A stretch of 17,535 bases of DNA from an uncultured Sphingomonadales bacterium (GTDB lineage Bacteria; Pseudomonadota; Alphaproteobacteria; Sphingomonadales; Sphingomonadaceae), in assembly GCA_903868655.1 (NCBI GenBank), contig CAIPWG010000426.1:1-17535 (forward strand), given 5' to 3'. Made by a program: the position numbers and the translations under genes. Of this stretch, positions 1 to 7,930 are shown one piece after another. Below the pieces are notes generated by a model. It saw only the letters and a list, made by a program, of their open reading frames with translations. It had not been told where the DNA came from and made no database searches. Numbering within the stretch: the first letter of the stretch is position 1; the number at the start of each line of letters is the position of its first letter.

Positions 1-26
1 ACTGGCCTGCCTGCGGAGAATACTGA

Positions 27-1877
27 ATGCTCAAATCGCTCAACATCCAGCGCAAGCTTGGCCTTTAATTCGTGCTGGTGACTGCTTCTGCGGCAGTGAT
101 GATGGCGGTTTTTCTGGCCAATGTTCTGATGATCCGCTCCGCGATCGAGCGCAACAATCAGAGCCAAATGATCCACGCCGAGGCGCTGACGCTGGAATCG
201 GCGCTGCTGCGCCAGAACAGCCAGATGCGTGGTTTTCTGGTGACCGCGGATGAGAGTTACCTCAAATCCTATAACGACGCGCGCAATGATTTCGACCGGA
301 CATCGACCGCGCTCGAGGCGCAGATGTCAGACCCCGAGCAGATTGCGGCAATCCGCAGTGCGCGCGAGGATACGCTGGCCTGGCGACGCGACTGGGGCGA
401 CCGTCTGATCGAGGAGGTCAAGTCGGGCGGACGTGATCGTGCCGAGGCAGACATGCGTGCGGCTGGCAAGGCGGTGTTGATCACCAAGCCGGTGCTGTCG
501 CTGCGCAGCGTGCGCGATGCCGAAGACAAGCTGATCGCCACAAATGCGGCACGCCAGCAAGCGGCGATCACGGTTGCGTTGGTCACGCTTGTGCTGGGCG
601 GGATCGCGATGATCGGTCTGGCGCTGGGCCTGTCGCGCAAGCTGGGTCAGGCGATTGCCCATCCGATCGTGGCGTTGACAGGTGTAATGTCGCAGCTTGC
701 CTCTGGAAACCACGATGTGCATGTGCCCGATGCGGATCGCGCAGATGAATTGGGCGACATGGCGCGCGCGGTGGGTGTATTCCGCGATGCGGCGCGTGCC
801 AAAGTGGCTGCCGACAACGATATCAAGACTGCGGTCGATGCCATTGGCGTGTCCTTGCATCATCTTTCGTCGGCCGATCTCAGCCACCGCCTCAATGCCT
901 TGCCGTCTGAATTTGCGGCTATCGGCGTCGATTTCAACGCGGCGATGGATACATTGGGCGCAGCGATGGTCGTGGTGCGCGACGGGGTCGGCTCGATTGC
1001 CAATACCTCGAGCGAAATCCGCGATGCCGTTTCTGACTTGTCACAGCGCAGCGAGCAGCAGGCATTGGGTCTGACCAATTCGTCGCGTTCGATCGAGGAA
1101 ATCAGTGGCCTGATGCGCGAAGGCAGTGCCCAAGTGATGCGCGCCAACAGTGCCATGGCCGATGCTCGCAGCGAAGCCGAAGGTGGCGGGGGCGTCGTGC
1201 GTAGTGCGATCGAGGCAATGAACGGAATCGATCAGGCCAGTCGCGAAATTGCCGACATAACCACCGTGATCGACGGCATCGCGTTTCAGACCAATTTGCT
1301 AGCGCTCAATGCAGGTGTCGAAGCGGCCCGTGCGGGCGAGGCGGGCAGAGGCTTTGCCGTGGTTGCCAGCGAAGTACGCGCGCTTGCCTTGCGCGCAACG
1401 TCTGCTGCGTCGGATATCAAAGCGCGCATCGGGGCTGCCGCGGCGCATGTCAGCCAGGGCGTGTCACTTGTCCATGAAACCGGCCAATCGCTTGAACGGA
1501 TCATTGAACGCGTCGGCCATGTCAGCGGTGCCATAGAGACGATTTCCGATACCGTGGCCCGCCAGACGGAGGCCATGGAGGCAGTCAATCGCACAATCAT
1601 CGAAATGGACAAATCTACCCAGCAAAACGCGGCGATGGTCGAAGAGACAACTGCCGCCACCAATCTGATGGCCGACGAGGCGCACAAGCTGGGTAATGCC
1701 GTGGCCGCGTTTACGGTTAGCGGCAGTTACAGCCAAATTCCGCACCATGCTGGTCCCGCGCGCCACGCTCCGCGCACGATACCTGCGCCGCGTGCACTGC
1801 CCGCGCCCGCGCCGCGTCCAGCCGCGCGCACAATCGGGTCGGCTGCGCTGGCTGCCGACGACTGGTCAGAGTTCTGA
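27..1877 (+). CDS. Methyl-accepting chemotaxis protein (CHASE3-HAMP-MCP signal domain), interrupted by TAA at codon 14
   Basis: Inner-membrane chemoreceptor that would signal to CheA/CheW. The natural start appears to be ATG 27, seven bases after GGAGAA, giving [13 protein letters not shown], then TAA (66-68), then [12 protein letters not shown] in the same frame. Without the stop it would be a 616-codon gene; the uninterrupted part begins at GTG 72 (601 codons), which has no visible ribosome binding site. Numbering from GTG 72: TM1 about 3-23; CHASE3-like sensor about 30-160 with the [15 protein letters not shown] signature; TM2 about 165-187; HAMP about 188-243; methylation helices and the signalling hairpin tip at 400-432 ([20 protein letters not shown], then [10 protein letters not shown]). 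An Ala/Pro/Arg-rich linker follows, ending in DDWSEF, which resembles the xWxxF tether that recruits CheR/CheB. The ligand is unknown. The family is certain; whether this copy is expressed is not. Confidence 0.9.
66..68 (+). other. In-frame premature TAA in the chemoreceptor gene
   Basis: The codon between CTT (Leu13) and TTC (Phe15) reads TAA. The reading frame on both sides gives a normal MCP N-terminus: a basic cytoplasmic lead with Arg9 and Lys10, then TM1. TCA (Ser) changed by one base, or TTA (Leu), is the simplest ancestral codon. It could be a real nonsense mutation or a sequence error. Confidence 0.85.
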
Positions 1878-1945
1878 ACACGTTCCAAGCAAGTCAATCG
1901 CTGAATTTTCGTCCAGCAAGCATCCTGACCGCTGGCCACAGTGCA

Positions 1946-1978
1946 GCGCGCATCGTCATCGGCATGATCGATGCGCGC
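1946..1978. terminator. Hairpin between two convergent genes
   Basis: A perfect 10-base inverted repeat (GCGCGCATCG at 1946-1955, CGATGCGCGC at 1969-1978) with a 13-base loop lies between the 3' ends of the chemoreceptor gene and cysK. The position fits a bidirectional terminator. Neither side has a run of T after the stem, so it is not a textbook intrinsic terminator. Confidence 0.45.
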
Positions 1979-1992
1979 AAGGTCCAAAGCGT

Positions 1993-2910
1993 TTATTCGG
2001 GCAAGAAGTCGGGTACCGAAAGATAGCGCTCGCCGGTGTCGTAGTTGAACCCAAGCACGCGGCTGCCGGCAGGCAATTCGGGCAGTTTCTGCGCGATGGC
2101 TGCAAGCGTTGCGCCCGAGCTGATCCCGACCAGAAGACCTTCTGTTCTCGCACTGCGTCGTGCCCAATCTTTGGCATCAGCCGCATCGACCTGGATCGCA
2201 CCTTCGATCGATTGAGTATGGAGGTTGCCCGGGATGAAGCCGGCACCAATGCCCTGAATTGGGTGCGGCGCAGGTTGTCCGCCAGAGATCACCGGCGACA
2301 GCGCCGGCTCGACAGCCCAGGCTTTCAGGTTCGGCCACACTTCCTTGAGCCGCTCCGCTGTGCCGGTCAGGTGGCCGCCAGTTCCAACCCCGGTAATGAT
2401 CGCATCGATCGGGGTGTCGGCAAAGTCGTTGAGAATTTCGATCGCCGTGGTGCGCACGTGCACCGCGATATTGGCCGGGTTTTCGAATTGCTGAGGAATC
2501 CATGCCCCGGGAATTTCTTCCTGCAATTGGCGCGCGCGTTCGATGGCGCCCTTCATGCCCTTTTCGCGCGGGGTCAGGTCAAAGGTCGCGCCATAGGCCA
2601 ACATCAGCCGACGGCGTTCGAGAGACATCGATTCGGGCATGACCAGGATCAGGCGATAGCCTTTGACAGCCGCAACCAAGGCCAGGCCAATGCCGGTGTT
2701 GCCCGAAGTCGGTTCAACAATGGTCCCACCGGGCAGCAAGGTACCGTCAGCTTCTGCCGCCTCGATCATTGCCAGCGCAATACGATCCTTGATCGATCCA
2801 CCGGGGTTGGACCGTTCGCTTTTGATCCACACTTCGTGGTCGGGAAACAGCCGTGACAGTCGGATGTGTGGCGTATTGCCAATGGTTGCAAGAACGGAAT
2901 CCGCTTTCAT
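1993..2910 (-). CDS. cysK: Cysteine synthase A (O-acetylserine sulfhydrylase)
   Basis: PLP-dependent cytoplasmic enzyme that makes cysteine and acetate from O-acetylserine and sulfide, the last step of assimilatory cysteine synthesis. It has 305 residues, normal for CysK. Visible motifs: the PLP lysine K41 in [10 protein letters not shown]; the substrate loop TSGNTG at 68-73; the phosphate-binding glycine loop GTGGHLTG at 176-183; [10 protein letters not shown] at 220-229; GISSGA at 262-267; and the C-terminal [10 protein letters not shown]. The start at 2910 is supported by AAGGAGC (2918-2924 on the minus strand). It lies 29 bases after the stop of the upstream MFS gene, so the two are probably co-transcribed. 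CysK and CysM differ subtly; the length and the GERYLS tail favour CysK. Confidence 0.93.
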   Translation of the reverse strand: MKADSVLATIGNTPHIRLSRLFPDHEVWIKSERSNPGGSIKDRIALAMIEAAEADGTLLPGGTIVEPTSGNTGIGLALVAAVKGYRLILVMPESMSLERRRLMLAYGATFDLTPREKGMKGAIERARQLQEEIPGAWIPQQFENPANIAVHVRTTAIEILNDFADTPIDAIITGVGTGGHLTGTAERLKEVWPNLKAWAVEPALSPVISGGQPAPHPIQGIGAGFIPGNLHTQSIEGAIQVDAADAKDWARRSARTEGLLVGISSGATLAAIAQKLPELPAGSRVLGFNYDTGERYLSVPDFLPE

Positions 2911-2939
2911 GACGTGAGCTCCTTCAAAGTGAATCGGTC

Positions 2940-4217
2940 TTAGTCTTCAGCATAATCAACTGCAAACCGCCGGGTGCGGCGCAATTCGGGGAAGGCGAAA
3001 GTCCACGCAACGGTAATCAGTACCGCCCCGACACCGCCAAACACCACTGCGCCGGTCGCGCCGAGCAGGGCTGCGGCCAGCCCCGATTCCATCTCGCCCA
3101 GTTCGTTTGAGGCCGAAATCGCAAGGCCTGATATCGATGAAACGCGGCCGCGCATGGCATCAGGCGTGTGCAACTGCACCAGCGTGTTGCGGATGAATAC
3201 CGATACCATGTCTGCCGCACCCAATGCGGCCAGCAGCGCAAGCGAGACCACAAAATTGCGTGACAGCCCGAATCCCACGGTAGCGATGCCAAATGCAGCC
3301 ACGGCCAGCAGCATTCGGGCACCAACGTTGCGTTCGATCGGTCGCCGGGCGATTGCAAGCCCGATAGCCGATGCGCCAAGGCTTGGCATTGCGCGCATGA
3401 TGCCAAGGCCCACCGAACCCACTGGCGCTCCGTGCCAGGTCAGGATGTCGCGCGCATAAACTGGCAAAAGCGCCGTAGCGCCGCCCAGCAGCACCGCAAA
3501 CAGATCGAGCGAGACGCACCCGAACAGAAATCGGTCGCGCCAGACAAACGTCAGGCCTTCGCCCATTTGACGCAAAGGGTGCGTGTCGGCATTGCCCGGC
3601 GGCGCAGGCACGGGCCGAATTCGCGCGATGCACAGCGCGGCAAACACCAGCATGGCCGTTGATATCGCGTAAGCCAGCGCAGGGTTGACCGAAAACAACA
3701 CCCCACCGAGCGCAGGGCCCACCACCGCGCCGATTTGCCATGCCATTGCGCTGATTGCCACAGCATGCGGCATCAGGGCGGCGGGCACGATGTTGGGTGC
3801 GATCGAGCTTTGGGCTGGGCCGATAAACGTCCGCACGGCGCCATGGAGCGCGGCCAAAGTGAATAACAGTGGCAGCGTCAGCAGCGACAACAGCGTGCAG
3901 AGCGTCAGCGCCAGCGCCACCAACACATCGAACAGTGTGACGATTGCGACGATATTGCGCCGGTCAAACCGGTCGGCAATCACGCCTGCGATCGGAGCAA
4001 ACAGGATTTGCGGAACAAATTGCGCCAGTCCGAACAAGCCAAGCTGAAAGGCTGCGGCACGGATCGACATGCCATACGGGCCGCGCGCGAGATCATAAAG
4101 CTGGTAACCGAGCACTACCACCATGCTGCTGGTGGCAAACACCGTAGCGCACCGGGCTGCCCAATAACGGCGATAATCGGCAATCGCGAGCGGAGAAGGG
4201 GGCGTAGCGGCGTTCAC
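2940..4217 (-). CDS. MFS transporter, EntS-like (MFS_3 type) exporter
   Basis: A 425-residue integral membrane protein of the major facilitator superfamily with about 12 hydrophobic segments. The loop 2-3 motif is at residues 78-89 ([12 protein letters not shown]), and the overall pattern resembles the MFS_3/EntS-like group of proton-driven exporters. The start is taken as GTG 4217 because it gives a short polar N-terminus ([19 protein letters not shown]) before the first membrane segment. No convincing ribosome binding site or in-frame ATG precedes it. It lies upstream of cysK with a 29-base gap, which suggests an operon and possibly export of a sulfur or cysteine-related compound, but the substrate cannot be read from sequence. 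Confidence 0.85.
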   Translation of the reverse strand: MNAATPPSPLAIADYRRYWAARCATVFATSSMVVVLGYQLYDLARGPYGMSIRAAAFQLGLFGLAQFVPQILFAPIAGVIADRFDRRNIVAIVTLFDVLVALALTLCTLLSLLTLPLLFTLAALHGAVRTFIGPAQSSIAPNIVPAALMPHAVAISAMAWQIGAVVGPALGGVLFSVNPALAYAISTAMLVFAALCIARIRPVPAPPGNADTHPLRQMGEGLTFVWRDRFLFGCVSLDLFAVLLGGATALLPVYARDILTWHGAPVGSVGLGIMRAMPSLGASAIGLAIARRPIERNVGARMLLAVAAFGIATVGFGLSRNFVVSLALLAALGAADMVSVFIRNTLVQLHTPDAMRGRVSSISGLAISASNELGEMESGLAAALLGATGAVVFGGVGAVLITVAWTFAFPELRRTRRFAVDYAED

Positions 4218-4242
4218 TTGTGTGGCATGGCAGCGCTACGAC

Positions 4243-4255
4243 GGCTTGCCAAGCC
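4243..4255. repeat. Short palindrome in the MFS gene leader
   Basis: GGCTTG-C-CAAGCC is a perfect 6-base inverted repeat with a one-base centre, 26-38 bases upstream of the MFS start codon. It could be a protein-binding site or chance; the spacer is too short for an RNA hairpin to use the whole stem. Confidence 0.3.
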
Positions 4256-4279
4256 AGCAAAAGTATCTCTGTTTAAAAC

Positions 4280-4296
4280 TCAACTAAAATAGTTGA
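4280..4296. promoter_or_regulatory. AT-rich palindrome, candidate operator upstream of the MFS-cysK pair
   Basis: TCAACTA-AAA-TAGTTGA is a perfect 7-base inverted repeat in an AT-rich patch of otherwise GC-rich DNA. It lies 63-79 bases upstream of the MFS start and 34-50 bases after the pilZ-gene stop. The size and symmetry suit a MarR-, TetR- or ArsR-type dimer site. Read on the minus strand it is followed by GTTTTAAAC, so a weak terminator for the PilZ gene is the alternative. Confidence 0.45.
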
Positions 4297-4329
4297 AAAA
4301 TGAACTGGCAGAGTTGCCAGCAAACCGCC

Positions 4330-4668
4330 TCAATACGGCGACCGCAATCGTGGGTTGGGTTGCAGCATTTTGATCATTTTCGAGAAATCATCAATCCGCA
4401 CGATCCGTTCGAACTGAAATCCCGATCGATCTTCATCGCCCCACACCAGAAACGCTTCGATCCGGCCAATATGGGGCAGGCGGATCGTCAAACGCTCGCC
4501 GCGATGAAGCGCCAAGCCACCCCGTACCATGAACCCGGTGGTCGACACGTTGATCAGGTTCAGCATGATATCGCCCAGTCGGCGGTGTTCGCCGATCAGG
4601 GGCAGATCCACTGGATGACGGGTCGAATGGCGTTGATCGGTGACTGACAACTGAGCCCCGGCAGACAT
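4330..4668 (-). CDS. PilZ domain protein (c-di-GMP receptor)
   Basis: A 112-residue single-domain cytoplasmic protein. PilZ domains bind cyclic di-GMP through an RxxxR motif and a (D/N)xSxxG motif; here these are R13-HST-R17 and N40-V-S42-T-T-G45, both intact, so c-di-GMP binding is likely. No output domain is fused, so it probably acts through a partner protein, for example in motility, exopolysaccharide or cell-cycle control. The start at 4668 is set by a strong minus-strand GAGGAGGA (4675-4682), seven to eight bases upstream. It stands alone between tyrS and the MFS gene, with gaps of 220 and 112 bases, so it is probably a separate transcription unit. Confidence 0.88.
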   Translation of the reverse strand: MSAGAQLSVTDQRHSTRHPVDLPLIGEHRRLGDIMLNLINVSTTGFMVRGGLALHRGERLTIRLPHIGRIEAFLVWGDEDRSGFQFERIVRIDDFSKMIKMLQPNPRLRSPY

Positions 4669-4775
4669 CGCTCATCCTCCTCGTTGGATCATTACACAGA
4701 CACCCGGTGCCGGGCTGGCCGGCTGGCGGGTACCTGCAAATAATCGGCGGAATTGGCTTAAATTTTGTAAACAGA

Positions 4776-4791
4776 CGGCAAAATCTTGCCG
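4776..4791. repeat. Short inverted repeat upstream of the PilZ gene
   Basis: CGGCAA-AATC-TTGCCG is a 6-base perfect inverted repeat about 110-120 bases upstream of the PilZ start, next to an AT-rich stretch (4760-4772). It may be part of the promoter region. I could not identify credible -35 and -10 boxes there. Confidence 0.25.
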
Positions 4792-4834
4792 CATGTGGCA
4801 CCCGGATGCCGGTAAGCGCGGGTGCTGAAGACCT

Positions 4835-4863
4835 TCTGCCCCGATGCGGGACATCGGGGCAGA
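4835..4863 (-). terminator. Strong hairpin after tyrS
   Basis: A perfect 12-base stem (4835-4846 with 4852-4863, core CTGCCCCGATG) with a 5-base loop starts 25 bases downstream of the tyrS stop. The stem is very GC-rich and well placed to end tyrS transcription, but on the minus strand it is followed by AAGGTCTTC rather than a T-run. It may act as an intrinsic terminator of the GC-rich type or as a 3' end stabiliser. Confidence 0.6.
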
Positions 4864-4888
4864 CGGAGTGATCAGGTTTGGGACAAAG

Positions 4889-6118
4889 TCATTCCGGGCG
4901 GAGCACGCCGTGTTTTTTCTTGCCTGACGACAGCCGTGCTTCTTGCCCGGATAGCACGATTCGCAGGTTTTCGTCGCCGACCGCCTGTCCATCGAGTCGC
5001 GCCCCGCCGCCCGCGATCAGTCGCTTGGCTTCTCCGCGGCTGGTGGCAAAGCCCAGTGCCAGCAGTGCGTCGATCACGCCAATGCCATCGGGCCCGACCG
5101 CGATCGTCGGCAGATCCTGGCCCAGACCATCACCGGCAAACGTGGCCGAGGCTGTGGCTTCGGCCGCTTGCGCAGCGGCATCGCCGCGCACCAGCCGGGT
5201 CACTTCGTTGGCCAGCACGACTTTGGCCGCGTTGATTTCGCTACCTGCGAGGCTTTCAAGCCTGGCTACTTCATCAAGCGGCAGATCGGTGAACAGCCGC
5301 AAAAACCGGCCGACATCGCGATCATCGACATTGCGCCAATATTGCCAGAAATCATAATGGGGTAGCATGTCCTCATTAAGCCAGACCGCACCGTTAACGC
5401 TCTTGCCCATCTTGGCCCCGTCGGCCGTGGTCAGCAACGGGGTGGTCAGACCGAACAGTTCGATCGCGTTCATCCGCCGCGTCAGTTCGATGCCGTTGAC
5501 GATATTGCCCCACTGGTCCGATCCGCCGAGTTGCAAGCGGCAGCCATGCCGCAGCGCCAGCTCGCGAAAGTCATAGGCCTGGAGGATCATGTAGTTGAAT
5601 TCGAGAAACGTCAGCGGCTGTTCGCGATCGAGCCGGGTTTTCACGGAATCGAATGTCAGCATGCGATTGACCGTGAAATGCGGTCCGACGCTTCGCAGCA
5701 CATCGATATAGCCAAGTTCCGACAACCATTCGTCATTGTTGACCGTGATCGCGCCGGTCGGGCTGTCGCTAAAGTCGAGCAAGCGATGGAAAATCTGGCT
5801 GATGCCAGTGATATTCGCGGCGATGATCTCGGACGTCAGCAACTTGCGGCTCTCGTCCTTGCCGCTGGGATCGCCAATCTTGGTCGTGCCCCCGCCGACT
5901 AGCGCAATCGGTTTGTGTCCCGCCTGTTGCAGACGGCGCAGCAGCATGACCGAGGCCAGATTGCCCACATGGAGCGACGGTGCGGTTGCGTCATAACCAT
6001 TGTATGCGGTCACGATTGCTTCGCTGGCCAGTGCATCGAGTCCCTTGGCATCGGTCAGCTGATGGATATGCCCCCGTTCGGAGAGCAGGCGTAGCAGATC
6101 GGACTTGTATTGCGTCAT
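4889..6118 (-). CDS. tyrS: Tyrosyl-tRNA synthetase
   Basis: Class I aminoacyl-tRNA synthetase that activates tyrosine with ATP and charges tRNA-Tyr; cytoplasmic and essential. At 409 residues it has the usual bacterial TyrRS length. Seen: the HIGH-type motif HVGN at 50-53 within [13 protein letters not shown]; the tyrosine-site signature [10 protein letters not shown] at 196-205; the KMSKS-type motif KMGKS at 236-240; and a C-terminal S4 RNA-binding domain from about 348, with [18 protein letters not shown]. The start ATG 6118 has AGGAAAGAG just upstream. It diverges from the DOMON-like gene across only 46 bases, so the two promoters must be packed together or extend into coding sequence. A strong hairpin follows the stop. 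Confidence 0.96.
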   Translation of the reverse strand: MTQYKSDLLRLLSERGHIHQLTDAKGLDALASEAIVTAYNGYDATAPSLHVGNLASVMLLRRLQQAGHKPIALVGGGTTKIGDPSGKDESRKLLTSEIIAANITGISQIFHRLLDFSDSPTGAITVNNDEWLSELGYIDVLRSVGPHFTVNRMLTFDSVKTRLDREQPLTFLEFNYMILQAYDFRELALRHGCRLQLGGSDQWGNIVNGIELTRRMNAIELFGLTTPLLTTADGAKMGKSVNGAVWLNEDMLPHYDFWQYWRNVDDRDVGRFLRLFTDLPLDEVARLESLAGSEINAAKVVLANEVTRLVRGDAAAQAAEATASATFAGDGLGQDLPTIAVGPDGIGVIDALLALGFATSRGEAKRLIAGGGARLDGQAVGDENLRIVLSGQEARLSSGKKKHGVLRPE

Positions 6119-6164
6119 GACACTCTTTCCTGAATGGCGGTGCGCCTAGCATGGAGTCGCCACG

Positions 6165-6725
6165 ATGGAAACGCTGCAGCTTGTCCCGCATCCCGCGCAT
6201 CCGCCCAAGCGTTTGCGGGCGGTTACGGCGCGGGTGTCATCGGTTGATGCCAATTGGTGCGTGCTGCGTTGGAAGGTGGCTGGGGCCAGTGATCTGGTTG
6301 TTCCAGCGTTTGCCGGACAGCGACGTCAGGATGGCTTGTGGCAGACAACATGTTTTGAATTGTTCCTTGCCACCCCCCCTTTGGTGTGCGCCGAAAGGGT
6401 GTTGACCTACGCCGAGTTCAATTTTTCCCCTTCCGAACGTTGGGCGGCCTATGATTTTTCCTCTTATCGCGCTGGTATGATGGACCGTGTGGTATCCCGT
6501 CCACCGGTCATCACCCCGCGCCGGGGCAGTGATGTGCTATTCATGGACGTGGCTATTCCCACAGGCGTGCTGCCAACGCTGCCCTGGCGCTATGGCCTGA
6601 CGGCAGTGCTGGAAGAGGCAGGTGGGGTGAAATCGTATTGGGCCATGGCGCACCCGCTGGAAAAACCCGATTTCCATGATGCGGCTTGCCTTGGCGCATG
6701 GCTTGCGGCACCGACAGTCGCATGA
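6165..6725 (+). CDS. DOMON-like domain protein
   Basis: A 186-residue protein with no signal peptide or membrane segment. It resembles the short DOMON-like (beta-sandwich) proteins commonly annotated in sphingomonads. Conserved-looking patches are LWQTTCFELFL (about 58-68), YAEFNFSPSERWAAYDF (about 82-98) and a C-terminal block with YWAMAHPLEKPDFH. DOMON folds often bind haem or sugars, but no axial ligand pair is assignable here, so the ligand is unknown. Its TGA overlaps the ATG of the NamZ-like gene (ATGA at 6722-6725), so the two are almost certainly translated in a coupled way and may act together in peptidoglycan turnover (inference). Start ATG 6165 has GGAG about ten bases upstream. 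The family call is from memory of the motif pattern. Confidence 0.75.
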   Translation: METLQLVPHPAHPPKRLRAVTARVSSVDANWCVLRWKVAGASDLVVPAFAGQRRQDGLWQTTCFELFLATPPLVCAERVLTYAEFNFSPSERWAAYDFSSYRAGMMDRVVSRPPVITPRRGSDVLFMDVAIPTGVLPTLPWRYGLTAVLEEAGGVKSYWAMAHPLEKPDFHDAACLGAWLAAPTVA

Positions 6726-7930
6726 CAGTCCGCTTTGGTATCGACCGCCTTATCGCTGATCCCGCCTTGCGCCAGCCCTTGGTTGGTCAACGTGTCGCGC
6801 TGGTAGCGCATCCCGCTTCGGTTACGAAAAACCTGGTTCATTCGCTTGATGCGCTGGCCGCCTTGCCCGAGATCACACTGGCCGCCGCGTTCGGCCCGCA
6901 GCACGGGCTCAAGGGCGACAAGCAGGACAATATGGTCGAAACCGCCGATTTCGTGGACCCCGATCACGGCATCCCGGTGTTCAGCCTTTACGGCGAAGTG
7001 CGGCGACCGACTGCGGCGATGATCGACCGTGCTGATGTGTTTCTGTTCGATCTGCAGGACCTTGGCTGCCGCATCTATACCTTTGTCACCACTCTGCTTT
7101 ATCTGCTGGAGGCGGTCTCTGGCACGGGCAAGGCCGTCTGGGTGCTGGACCGGCCCAACCCTGCCGGTCGACCGGTCGAAGGTACGCGTTTGTTGCCCGG
7201 GTTCGAAAGCTTCGTCGGCGCAGGGCCGATGCCGATGCGCCACGGCCTCACTCTGGGCGAAATGGGCCGCTGGTTCATTGACCATTACAACCTTGACGTC
7301 GATTACCGCGTGATCGCGATGGAGGGCTGGACACCCGATACCGGCCCCGGCTTTGGTTGGCCGGAAAGCCGGATCTGGATCAATCCGTCCCCCAATGCTG
7401 CCAGCCTCAATATGGCACGTGCCTATGCCGGCACCGTGATGATCGAGGGTGCGACCGTGTCCGAGGGACGAGGCACGACGCGGCCGTTGGAAGTGCTGTT
7501 TGGCGCGCCCGATGTGTCGGCGCGCAAGGTGCTGACACGGATGCAGCAACTCGCGCCCACGTGGCTGTCAGGTTGTGCCTTGCGCGAATGCTGGTTCGAA
7601 CCAACCTTCCACAAGCATGTCCATCAAGCCTGTTCAGCGTTGATGATCCATGCCGAAGGATCATTTTACGATCACGCTGCGTTTCGCCCGTGGCGCTTGC
7701 AGGCGCTGGCGTTCAAGGCGATCCGGTTGCTTTATCCGGACTATCTTTTGTGGCGCGATTTTCCTTATGAATACGTGCTCGACCGGCTGGCCATCGATGT
7801 AATCAATGGCGGGCCGGCTTTGCGCGAATGGGTGGATGACACCGCCGCACTGCCGGGCGACCTCGATGCGCTGGCCTTGGCGGACGAGGCGGCCTGGATC
7901 GCCCAATCGCGTCGCTATCGGCTGTATTGA
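6722..7930 (+). CDS. NamZ-like exo-beta-N-acetylmuramidase (DUF1343 family)
   Basis: A 402-residue member of the DUF1343/NamZ family, whose characterised members release terminal N-acetylmuramic acid from peptidoglycan fragments. Family landmarks: FGPQHGLKG at 57-65; FSLYG at 87-91; LFDLQDLGCRIYT at 108-120; VLDRPNPAGRPVEG at 141-154; RHGLTLGE at 173-180; NPSPN at 221-225; EGATVSEGRGTT at 242-253. There is no N-terminal signal peptide (MTVRFGIDRLIADP), so a cytoplasmic role in muropeptide recycling is more likely than secretion. The usual PEHG motif reads PQHG here (Q60). The start is ATG 6722, overlapping the upstream stop, rather than the longer frame from 6686. Its stop overlaps that of the convergent MFS gene. 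Confidence 0.88.
   Translation: MTVRFGIDRLIADPALRQPLVGQRVALVAHPASVTKNLVHSLDALAALPEITLAAAFGPQHGLKGDKQDNMVETADFVDPDHGIPVFSLYGEVRRPTAAMIDRADVFLFDLQDLGCRIYTFVTTLLYLLEAVSGTGKAVWVLDRPNPAGRPVEGTRLLPGFESFVGAGPMPMRHGLTLGEMGRWFIDHYNLDVDYRVIAMEGWTPDTGPGFGWPESRIWINPSPNAASLNMARAYAGTVMIEGATVSEGRGTTRPLEVLFGAPDVSARKVLTRMQQLAPTWLSGCALRECWFEPTFHKHVHQACSALMIHAEGSFYDHAAFRPWRLQALAFKAIRLLYPDYLLWRDFPYEYVLDRLAIDVINGGPALREWVDDTAALPGDLDALALADEAAWIAQSRRYRLY

Noticed and set aside
1696..2856. A 386-codon + strand open frame opposite cysK
   Set aside because: It overlaps the chemoreceptor 3' end and lies antisense to a clear cysK. The protein is Arg/His/Gln-rich with no family signature, as expected for a GC-rich shadow frame.
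6590..7549. A 319-codon minus-strand open frame opposite the NamZ-like gene
   Set aside because: Composition (His/Arg/Gln rich) and position antisense to a motif-complete gene indicate a shadow frame.
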